A DNA stretch of 64,000 bases from Dorea sp. GTDB lineage: Bacteria > Bacillota > Clostridia > Lachnospirales > Lachnospiraceae. The stretch is taken from contig JALEKG010000024.1 in the NCBI GenBank assembly GCA_022769185.1, forward strand, positions 35,010-99,009, read 5' to 3'. A program made the position numbers and the translations under genes. Under the pieces are notes generated by a model. The model was not told where the DNA came from and did no database searches. It saw nothing but the letters and a program-made list of their open reading frames with translations. Below are positions 42,952-53,803 of the stretch, piece after piece. Numbering within the stretch: position 1 is the stretch's first letter; every line of letters starts with the position of its first letter.

Positions 42952-43977
42952 TTATTCAAATTTATATACAGTCATCGTATCATAAGTTTCTCCGGCCTTT
43001 AATACCGGACCTCCAAAATGCTCTTTATGAATTGCATCAGGGAAATACTGTGTTTCAAAACATACACCGTTTCTTTTCTGATATACCGCACCTTCCTTCC
43101 CCTGCTCTTCTTCTACAAAATTACCTGTATAAAACTGCATTCCCGGAAGATCTGTATAAACTTTCATAGTAATTCCAGTCTTCTCAGAATACATGGACGC
43201 CACATGCCGGAATCCTTCTCCATTTAATACCCAGTTATGATCGTATCCGCCCCCAAGAATCAAAGCCTCATATTTTTCTTCGATATCGCGCCCGATTGCT
43301 TTCATCTGTCTAAAGTCCATCGGCGTTCCTTCTACCGGAATAATCTTTCCTGTCGGAATAGATTCCGCATCCGCCTCTGTAAATGCATCTGCAAGAATCA
43401 TAACCTGTTGATCCATTGCAGTCCCTGAAGCATGACCAGACAAATTAAAATAACTGTGATTTGTAAGATTAACAATCGTATCCTGATCTGAAACTGCGTA
43501 ATAATGAATCTTCAATTCATTTTCCTCTGTCAGCGCATAAGTAACATGGATATCCAGATTGCCCGGAAATCCCTGATCTCCATCCGGACTATTTAAAACA
43601 AAAGTAATTTCCGCTTCATCTTCCTTCTCTACCTGCCACATTCTCTGACTGTAAAAATCCCTTCCCCCATGCAAGGTATTCTTATTATCATTCTTTGTTA
43701 ACTGATATTCCTTTCCGTTTAATTCGAAACAGGCGCCACCAATACGATTTGCGATTCTTCCGACTGTTGCGCCAAAAAATACTCCGCCATTTTCATAACC
43801 TTCTATTTTATCGTATCCCAATACAACATCCAGAAGATTTCCTTCCCGATCAGGAACCTTTACCTGTATCAATGTAGCACCATAATCAGATACCACTATT
43901 TCCATACCTTTTTTGTTTTTCAACAAATAACTTTTTGCTTCGTCTCCCTTTGATGTTTTTTCAACCTTACATACCAT
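42952..43977 (-). CDS. galM: Aldose 1-epimerase
   Basis: DYGATLIQVKVPDREGNLLDVVLGYD, FFGATVGRIANRI, LHGGRDFYSQRMW, NLTNHSYFNLSG. Confidence 0.94.
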   Translation of the reverse strand: MVCKVEKTSKGDEAKSYLLKNKKGMEIVVSDYGATLIQVKVPDREGNLLDVVLGYDKIEGYENGGVFFGATVGRIANRIGGACFELNGKEYQLTKNDNKNTLHGGRDFYSQRMWQVEKEDEAEITFVLNSPDGDQGFPGNLDIHVTYALTEENELKIHYYAVSDQDTIVNLTNHSYFNLSGHASGTAMDQQVMILADAFTEADAESIPTGKIIPVEGTPMDFRQMKAIGRDIEEKYEALILGGGYDHNWVLNGEGFRHVASMYSEKTGITMKVYTDLPGMQFYTGNFVEEEQGKEGAVYQKRNGVCFETQYFPDAIHKEHFGGPVLKAGETYDTMTVYKFE

Positions 43978-44059
43978 CTTTCCTTCCTCCTTTTTATTAA
44001 GTTTTATGCAGACGAACGACTGTTAGCAGTCCATTCCTGAGTACTTCCCAAAAAAACAG

Positions 44060-44092
44060 TAAAAGTGCCGCATTACTGCGGCACTCTTATAC
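44060..44092 (-). terminator. Intrinsic terminator
   Basis: AGTGCCGCAttacTGCGGCACT. Confidence 0.7.
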
Positions 44093-44095
44093 TCT

Positions 44096-45571
<1,476 letters not shown>

Positions 45572-45658
45572 TTACATAATTAATATTTAACAGCTATAAT
45601 AACTAATTCAGGTGGCTGTTGTCAACAGATTTCGACTCATTTTTTATTTTTATACCAA

Positions 45659-46165
45659 CTATTTTCTGATTACTTTTCTTGGAGCCTTCATAAAGAACCC
45701 CTCAACAATTGTATCATTTGGTTCGAAAATAACCTGACACACTTCTCCACCGATTACTGCAACCAGCGCATATAATTTGCCATCCCCTGAACCGGAACTG
45801 CAATCATAAGTCTTCGCCTTTTTATACTGCATTAATTCAACCGAACCAACCGGTGCCAGCATTTCCAATTGATCTGAAGATACAGAAAACACTTTTTTTC
45901 TTTTTGACTTATTCATAATTTTATCAATATCGAGATCTCCATTCACGAACAGATATTCATACTCTACTTTCAGTCTTGGAAACATAATCACATCTACTAC
46001 AATCATAACAATCAATGCTATGATTCCAAATGTGAACATAAATATTGACAGCACGGAAACAATCGTAAGTGCTACCAATAACGCCTTTATTAGTACATCC
46101 TTCATGCTTGTCTGTTTTTTAATCAACTGTTCTGTATAAACGTCATCCATGTCTTCATCCTCCAA
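45659..46165 (-). CDS. Hypothetical two-TM protein (DUF6106-like)
   Basis: MDDVYTEQLIKKQTSMKDVLIKALLVALTIVSVLSIF. Confidence 0.55.
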   Translation of the reverse strand: MEDEDMDDVYTEQLIKKQTSMKDVLIKALLVALTIVSVLSIFMFTFGIIALIVMIVVDVIMFPRLKVEYEYLFVNGDLDIDKIMNKSKRKKVFSVSSDQLEMLAPVGSVELMQYKKAKTYDCSSGSGDGKLYALVAVIGGEVCQVIFEPNDTIVEGFFMKAPRKVIRK

Positions 46166-46212
46166 GTTTATGATACTTATATATTTAATGACATTGTATC
46201 ATACTTTATGGA

Positions 46213-46248
46213 AAAAAGAAAACTCCTCTTACGAGGAGTTTTCAAAAA
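46213..46248 (-). terminator. groESL terminator
   Basis: GAAAACTCCTCttacGAGGAGTTTTC with T-run on minus strand. Confidence 0.8.
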
Positions 46249-46260
46249 GTTTATACTCTT

Positions 46261-47916
<1,656 letters not shown>

Positions 47917-47944
47917 TCATCTTGATATAATAAAAAAATAGCTA

Positions 47945-48229
47945 CTATTCAACAATTGCAAGGATATCATCCTGCTTTACAATAATATATTCCTCATCGT
48001 CAAGTTCTACGTTCGTTCCTGCGTACTTGGAATAGATTACCTGCTGCCCAACTGTTACATTCATCTGAACTTCTTTTCCATCAACAGTTCCACCAGGTCC
48101 TACTGCAATCACTTCTGCCTGCTGTGGCTTTTCTTTTGACTGTCCAGGAATTACAATCCCTGATTTTGTAGTTTCCTCTGCTACTAACTGTTTCAAAACA
48201 ACTCTGTCACCTAATGGTACTAATTTCAT
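47945..48229 (-). CDS. groES: Co-chaperonin GroES
   Basis: MKLVPLGDRVVLKQLVAEETTKSGIVIPGQSKEKPQQ. Confidence 0.98.
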   Translation of the reverse strand: MKLVPLGDRVVLKQLVAEETTKSGIVIPGQSKEKPQQAEVIAVGPGGTVDGKEVQMNVTVGQQVIYSKYAGTNVELDDEEYIIVKQDDILAIVE

Positions 48230-48260
48230 ATTCTATTCCTCCTTATTAGCTTCTATGTTG

Positions 48261-48287
48261 TTAGCACTCAATAAAAGAGAGTGCTGA
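48261..48287 (-). promoter_or_regulatory. CIRCE element (HrcA operator)
   Basis: TTAGCACTC-N9-GAGTGCTGA upstream of groES. Confidence 0.92.
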
Positions 48288-48342
48288 AAGATTCTAGATA
48301 TAAAATAGCACTCTCTTTTGTATTTGTCAACACACTTTCTAT

Positions 48343-48648
48343 TTAGTTTAGAAGTTTTTTATAAAATCCTCTTTGGATTTGAAATTTCATAACCTTCCCA
48401 AGTTTGTTCCAATATCTTTCCTGGATCATCCCACTGCATACAACTTTGCTCTCTTCGTCTACGATCTCGCATTCATAGATTCCGTCCAGAGAAAATGCTG
48501 TTAATTCTGCTTCTTCTGCCAACAGATAAAGGCATTCTTCTTCTTCCCGGTATGTGATAACTCTGCATTGATATATCGTCTTATCAAAAAAACTGTCCTG
48601 CAATATCATACGATGCATTTTAAGCTCTGCATGGCAATTTTCATACAT
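48343..48648 (-). CDS. Hypothetical protein
   Basis: 101 aa ORF in an otherwise gene-sized gap. Confidence 0.6.
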   Translation of the reverse strand: MYENCHAELKMHRMILQDSFFDKTIYQCRVITYREEEECLYLLAEEAELTAFSLDGIYECEIVDEESKVVCSGMIQERYWNKLGKVMKFQIQRGFYKKLLN

Positions 48649-48677
48649 ACACTTTTTCCACCTTTCTAAATCAGATT

Positions 48678-48716
48678 ACAAAAAGGGTATCAGTTATCCC
48701 GATACCCTTTTTCTTT
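48678..48716 (-). terminator. codY terminator
   Basis: AAAAGGGTATC...GATACCCTTTTT. Confidence 0.8.
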
Positions 48717-48722
48717 TTGCGT

Positions 48723-49505
48723 TTATTTCATCCGCTCCGCTTTAATCCTTTCCAATTCCGTAAATACATAATCATTGACAACCTTGATATAAGTTCCCTT
48801 CATTCCAGAAGAGCGAGATTCTATTACTCCTGCACTCTCAAATTTACGAAGAGCATTGACAATTACGGATCTGGTAATACCTACTCTGTCTGCAATTTTA
48901 CTTGCCACCAGTATTCCTTCTGTTCCATCCAGCTCATCAAAAATATGAATGATTGCTTCAAGTTCAGAATAAGACAATGTACTAATTGCTGACTGCACAA
49001 TGTGCTCTTTCCTGGTCTCTTCTGCACTTTCCTCATTTACAGACCTTAACATTTCCAGTCCCACGACAGTAGTGCCGTATTCACTTAAAATAATGTCATC
49101 AATTTCATACATTTTTTCCAACTTATAGATAAATAATGTTCCCAGTCTTTCTCCTGCAATATCAATCGGTGTGATGATTGCCTGATAGCCTTTTACCGAT
49201 GACTCAGAAAATCCGAGAGTCTGCAGATTTACGTTTTCTTTTGTAGATAAAATACTAAGCAGACGTTCATTCAGCATATCATCAATATGCTTTCCAACTT
49301 CTTTCTCGATTAATTCTGTAATGTAAGGAACTTCCTTACATTTGCTTCCTCCCAAAATTTTTCCTTTTTTGCTGATTACCAACACATTAGAAGCAAGAAT
49401 TTCAGTAAGCACTTCACAAATATCATTAAAAACTACCTTGCTCGAGCTGTTATTGTGCAGTAATTTATTGATTTTTCTTGTTTTGTCCAACAATTGTACG
49501 CCCAT
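48723..49505 (-). CDS. codY: GTP-sensing transcriptional pleiotropic repressor CodY
   Basis: LLDKTRKINKLLHNN, ASKIADRVGITRSVIVNALRKFESAGVIESRSSGMKGTYIKV. Confidence 0.98.
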   Translation of the reverse strand: MGVQLLDKTRKINKLLHNNSSSKVVFNDICEVLTEILASNVLVISKKGKILGGSKCKEVPYITELIEKEVGKHIDDMLNERLLSILSTKENVNLQTLGFSESSVKGYQAIITPIDIAGERLGTLFIYKLEKMYEIDDIILSEYGTTVVGLEMLRSVNEESAEETRKEHIVQSAISTLSYSELEAIIHIFDELDGTEGILVASKIADRVGITRSVIVNALRKFESAGVIESRSSGMKGTYIKVVNDYVFTELERIKAERMK

Positions 49506-49617
49506 TTACATTCCTCCATCCTATGAATGTATATTATCATACAATTCTGTAACATTCAATGAATTTTCCTAATTATTATTCTTAATTATTTATTGAGATT
49601 CATATATCAGGCCATGA

Positions 49618-51702
49618 CTAAGAAATCTCTTTTGCTTCTTTATTTTCAACATAACCGCATTTTTCATCACTGCACAAAAGTTTATTTCCCTTTTCAACCA
49701 TATAACTTCCACATCGAGGACACTTTTTTACAGATGGCTTCTGCCAGGACATAAACTCACATTCTGGATTATCTTCACAGCCATAATATTTTCTTCCTTT
49801 TTTCGTCTTACGGATCACAACTTCTTTTCCGCAAATTGGACATGGAACACCTACCTTTTCCAGATATGGTTTCGTATTTCTACATTCCGGGAATCCCGGA
49901 CATGCAAGAAATCTGCCGTGAGGACCATACTTGATCACCATATTTCTGCCACACTGATCACAAACCACATCGGTTACTTCATCTTCAATCCTGACCTGTT
50001 CCTGCTCTTTTTCAGCCTTTTCTACAGCTTCTTCCAAATCAGGATAAAAGTTTTCAATAATCGTCTTCCAGTTCACCTTTCCTTCCGCCACACCATCCAG
50101 AAGGCTCTCCATATTTGCGGTAAAATTCACATCTACAATACTCGGGAATGACTGCTTCATAATGTTATTTACTACTTCTCCAATTTCTGTCAGATACAGA
50201 TTTTTATTCTCTTTTGCCACATATCTACGCGCAATAATCGTCGAAATCGTCGGTGCGTAAGTACTTGGACGTCCAATTCCAAGTTCTTCCAGCGTCTTTA
50301 CCAGGGCTGCTTCTGTATAATGAGCTGGTGGCTGAGTAAAGTGCTGTTTTGCATCGAAGCTCTCTTTTACCAGGACAGAATCTTTATCTAATCCTTTCAA
50401 AAGAACATTATTTTCTTCTTTTTCCTCTTCTGCTTCTGTATAGACAGCCCGAAATCCTTCAAACGCAATTTTAGATGCCGTAACAGCAAACCGATACTCA
50501 CCTGCCGCAATTTTCACAGATGTTGTCTCATATCTTGCCGGTTGCATTCTACTTGCCACAAATCTCTTCCAGATCAGCTGATATAATCTGAATTGATCTC
50601 TGGTCAGTGAATCTTTCATTGCTGCCGGAGTCCGTGTGACATCCGTCGGCCTGATTGCTTCATGTGCATCCTGGATAATCTTCTTCTCATTTCCATTTCT
50701 GGATTCTCCTGCTGCAACATATTCTCTTCCAAAAGACTCTCCGATATAATTACGGACGTTTACATCTGCCTCTTCGGATATTCTGGTAGAATCCGTACGC
50801 AGATACGTAATCAGACCAACTGTCCCATTTCCCTTAATATCAATTCCTTCATAGAGCTGCTGCGCAATTCTCATTGTTTTTGCCGTAGCAAAATTCAGCA
50901 CTTTGGAGGCTTCCTGCTGCATAGTACTGGTTGTAAACGGAACAGGTGCTTTTTTTATTCTTTCCCCTTTTTTGATATCCGCAACAGAATAATCCTCATG
51001 CTCAATCTCTTTCAGGATATGGTCTAATTCTTCTTTCGAAGAAATCGTCATCTTTTTCTTTTCAGTCCCGTAAAACTTTGCAATAAGCAGTTTTTTCTCA
51101 CCTTGCACTTTCAGATTCGCATCCAGTGTCCAGTACTCTTCTGGAATAAATGCATTAATTTCATCTTCTCTATCTGCAATAATACGGAGTGCTACTGACT
51201 GTACTCGTCCAGCACTTAATCCTCTCTTTACCTTAGCCCACAACAGTGGACTGATCTTATAACCAACAATTCGATCCAGCACGCGGCGCGCCTGCTGTGC
51301 ATCTACCAGATCCATATCAATCTCTCTTGGATTCTTCAGAGATGCTTTTACCGCATTCTTCGTAATTTCATTGAAACTGATTCTGTACACTTTTTTCCCT
51401 TCCAGCTTCAGTGCCTGACTTAAGTGCCAGGAAATTGCTTCTCCCTCACGGTCAGGGTCAGTTGCCAAATATATTTTATCCGCTTTTTTTACCTCCTTAC
51501 GAAGGTTGGCAAGTATCTCTCCTTTTCCTCGTATTGTAATATATTTAGGTTCAAAATCATGCTCCACATCTATTCCCATCTGGCTTTTGGGAAGGTCTCT
51601 CACATGACCGTTGGATGCAGTTACAATATAATTGCTTCCTAAAAACTTCTTAATTGTCTTCACCTTTGCCGGTGACTCCACGATTACCAGATAACGTGCC
51701 AT
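49618..51702 (-). CDS. topA: DNA topoisomerase I
   Basis: MARYLVIVESPAKVKTIKKFLGSNYIV; C-terminal zinc fingers. Confidence 0.98.
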   Translation of the reverse strand: MARYLVIVESPAKVKTIKKFLGSNYIVTASNGHVRDLPKSQMGIDVEHDFEPKYITIRGKGEILANLRKEVKKADKIYLATDPDREGEAISWHLSQALKLEGKKVYRISFNEITKNAVKASLKNPREIDMDLVDAQQARRVLDRIVGYKISPLLWAKVKRGLSAGRVQSVALRIIADREDEINAFIPEEYWTLDANLKVQGEKKLLIAKFYGTEKKKMTISSKEELDHILKEIEHEDYSVADIKKGERIKKAPVPFTTSTMQQEASKVLNFATAKTMRIAQQLYEGIDIKGNGTVGLITYLRTDSTRISEEADVNVRNYIGESFGREYVAAGESRNGNEKKIIQDAHEAIRPTDVTRTPAAMKDSLTRDQFRLYQLIWKRFVASRMQPARYETTSVKIAAGEYRFAVTASKIAFEGFRAVYTEAEEEKEENNVLLKGLDKDSVLVKESFDAKQHFTQPPAHYTEAALVKTLEELGIGRPSTYAPTISTIIARRYVAKENKNLYLTEIGEVVNNIMKQSFPSIVDVNFTANMESLLDGVAEGKVNWKTIIENFYPDLEEAVEKAEKEQEQVRIEDEVTDVVCDQCGRNMVIKYGPHGRFLACPGFPECRNTKPYLEKVGVPCPICGKEVVIRKTKKGRKYYGCEDNPECEFMSWQKPSVKKCPRCGSYMVEKGNKLLCSDEKCGYVENKEAKEIS

Positions 51703-51740
51703 AAAATTGCTTCCTCCATTAAAACTGCCTGTCGGTTCTG

Positions 51741-52820
51741 TTATCGAACCCTAACATAATACCCCTTGGATATTTCTTTTACATATCCCTTTATTTCCAA
51801 AGTAATCAGCCGTTCCAGGAGTTCCTGAACTGAGAGATGTGTCTCCCCAATCAGCTGATCAATCCCCTTTGGGAACAAATCAAGGCAACTATACACCATA
51901 TTTTCGGGACTTTCAAGCACTTTTTCATTTTTGTCAATTTTTTGTCGGTTCTTTCCTCCTTCCATTTTCAATTCTTCTAACAGATCCTCCGGCGAAAGCA
52001 GGATCCCCGCTCCCTGTCTGATCAGATGATGGCATCCCTTGCTTAACGGGCTTGTCACAGGTCCCGGAAGAGCATATACATCTTTTCCCTGTTCCAATGC
52101 CAGATCTGCTGTGATCAATGAGCCACTCTTTTCTTTTGCTTCCATTACCAAAACCACATCTGAAAGTCCACTTATAATCCGATTCCTTTCAGGGAAATAA
52201 GCCGGAAGAGGTGGTTCACCGGGTACTTGCTCTGACAAAAGTCCCCCATGTTCCTGAATATCAACATATAACCCTATATGTTCTCTGGGATAACAAATGT
52301 CTACACCACAGCCTAAGACGCCATATGTATTTCCCCCTACATTCATTGCTCCCCGTTGACCAGCTCCGTCAATTCCTCTTGCCATCCCACTGATAATCTG
52401 CACCCCCGCTTCCGCCAGACACTGACCATATTCCAATGCCATTGATTCTCCATAAGTACTACATTGCCTTGCTCCTACAATAGCAACAGATATTTTGTCA
52501 TTTTCCGGAAGGTTTCCAAGCACAAATAGAGCATACGGAGGATTGGAAATATTACGCAATCGACTGGGATAATGATCTGAGAAATATGGAACAAAACGGA
52601 TATTTTTCTTTTTCAGCTGTTCCCATTTCTGCTCTAAATTTGTCTGTTTTTTTGCTTTTTTAATCATATCAATTTCTTTTTCTTTCAAAAAATCCATAGA
52701 ATCCAACGCAGTTTCTTCTATATAATATACGGCTCTTGCACTTCCATATTCTTCACGTAATCTTTTCTTTTTCCAATCAACAAACGGTTTGATCGATGCC
52801 AGCCAATACTCATAGATCAT
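51741..52820 (-). CDS. dprA: DNA processing protein DprA/Smf
   Basis: VAIVGARQCSTYGESMALEYG, SGMARGIDGAGQRGAM, YGVLGCGVDICYPREH. Confidence 0.95.
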   Translation of the reverse strand: MIYEYWLASIKPFVDWKKKRLREEYGSARAVYYIEETALDSMDFLKEKEIDMIKKAKKQTNLEQKWEQLKKKNIRFVPYFSDHYPSRLRNISNPPYALFVLGNLPENDKISVAIVGARQCSTYGESMALEYGQCLAEAGVQIISGMARGIDGAGQRGAMNVGGNTYGVLGCGVDICYPREHIGLYVDIQEHGGLLSEQVPGEPPLPAYFPERNRIISGLSDVVLVMEAKEKSGSLITADLALEQGKDVYALPGPVTSPLSKGCHHLIRQGAGILLSPEDLLEELKMEGGKNRQKIDKNEKVLESPENMVYSCLDLFPKGIDQLIGETHLSVQELLERLITLEIKGYVKEISKGYYVRVR

Positions 52821-52828
52821 AAAGCATT

Positions 52829-53243
52829 CTACCTCCCCCAAAATTTTTTATCCATCGTCCGATAGCCAATCGCTTCTTTCAAATGTTGTTCTTTGATCAT
52901 TTCACTTTCTTCCATATCAGCTATCGTTCTTGCCACTTTTAATATTTTGTGATAGGTTCTGGCGGTCAGTCCTAATGCAGAAAATGCCTCCTCCATCAAG
53001 ATCTTTTCCTTTCGTCCAAGGTAACAATACTCATCCAACATTTTTACTCCCAGCATTGCATTTGTTGACAACTGCGTTCCCTGATATCTTTTTTTCTGAA
53101 TTTTCCTCACATAACAGACTCTCTTTCGTATCTCTTCCGAAGATTCCTGTCGTTTTCTGGAATTCAATTCTTCATAGCGAATTTTAGGTGTCTCAACGCA
53201 TATATCCATTCGATCCAGAAACGGCTGACTAATCTTGCCTTGA
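52829..53243 (-). pseudogene. comM: 3' fragment of comM/yifB (Mg-chelatase-like AAA+ ATPase), interrupted by the Tn7-like element
   Basis: QGKISQPFLDRMDICVETPKIRYEEL...LTARTYHKILKVARTIADMEESEMIKEQHLKEAIGYR is the ComM C-terminus. ComM-like sequence stops near 53243; the upstream 34 codons of ORF 52829..53344 lack the expected ComM CPCGYY-type region. 5' part absent from the window. Confidence 0.85.
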
Positions 53244-53244
53244 T

Positions 53245-53376
53245 ATTTTTCACTTATACATACCACAACTTCCCCCGAAAATACCATGTTTTTTGTGGCA
53301 AATTTTTCAAGATACATGCCACATCTCATTTTCAATGCGTTCAAAATTTTTCACGCTCCATTTACGCCTTTCCCCC
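53245..53376. repeat. Candidate TnsB-binding repeats at transposon end
   Basis: ATTTTTCA[C/A] at 53245, 53302 and 53346, with downstream similarity (ATACAT.CCACA in the first two; CTT(T)CCCCC after first and third). Confidence 0.5.
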
Positions 53377-53385
53377 ACAACAACA

Positions 53386-53425
53386 CAGCACCCCATTCTT
53401 TGAATGAACGAGTGCTGATTTTTTT
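53386..53425 (+). terminator. Terminator-like hairpin with T7 tract in + orientation
   Basis: CAGCACcCCATTCtttGAATGaacgaGTGCTGaTTTTTTT. Confidence 0.55.
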
Positions 53426-53431
53426 CTTCTA

Positions 53432-53449
53432 TATAATATATATATTATA
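53432..53449. repeat. 18-bp perfect AT palindrome
   Basis: TATAATATATATATTATA. Confidence 0.95.
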
Positions 53450-53553
53450 CATACACCGTTATGCAACGCTGCGCTTCTGCAGATTCAGCATACTCTTTTT
53501 ACACTGGGATCCGGGTGCCTACAGCCCCCAATACACCCCCTGTATGCCCTTGC

Positions 53554-53584
53554 GAATGTGCATCGGCCTTGCCGATGCACATTC
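53554..53584. repeat. Perfect hairpin, 14-bp arms, 3-nt loop
   Basis: GAATGTGCATCGGC CTT GCCGATGCACATTC. Confidence 0.95.
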
Positions 53585-53661
53585 CCTGCGGGCCGTCCAT
53601 ATCTCAACCCGCCAATTATCGCTGTTACAACTATCACAGCACCGTCCCACTGTATGTATCC

Positions 53662-53760
53662 GATGTGGATAACTGCCTTCATGCAAATGTGGACAACCCA
53701 TGGACAAACCCTCACGGGTATTGCCCACAGCCTGCCCACATTCCGTCAGTTACCCACATC
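53662..53760. repeat. Quasi-palindromic array of six DnaA-box-like nonamers
   Basis: TGTGGATAA (53664), TGTGGACAA (53688), CATGGACAA (53699), then inverted TTGCCCACA (53721), CTGCCCACA (53732), TTACCCACA (53750). Confidence 0.75.
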
Positions 53761-53803
53761 ACGGCTGCTGCGTCTGAAACCATCCCTTTCATACATACCT
53801 ATA

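Noticed and set aside
53287-53310. TGTTTTTTGTGGCAAATTTTTC as the exact transposon terminus
   Set aside because: Begins with TGT, but ComM homology already ends ~45 bp earlier and another copy of the repeat lies outside it; left as an alternative only
52829-53344. Intact small AAA-lid protein gene
   Set aside because: Sequence is plainly the C-terminal part of ComM/YifB lacking the ATPase N-terminus, so treated as a remnant
53485-53739. 84-aa minus ORF over the repeat region
   Set aside because: Low-complexity translation of palindromic DNA, no RBS or domain; the region is better described as non-coding structure
53662-53760. Chromosomal oriC
   Set aside because: No dnaA/dnaN/rpmH/gyr neighbours and the array lies inside the mobile element; kept only as a DnaA-box-like array
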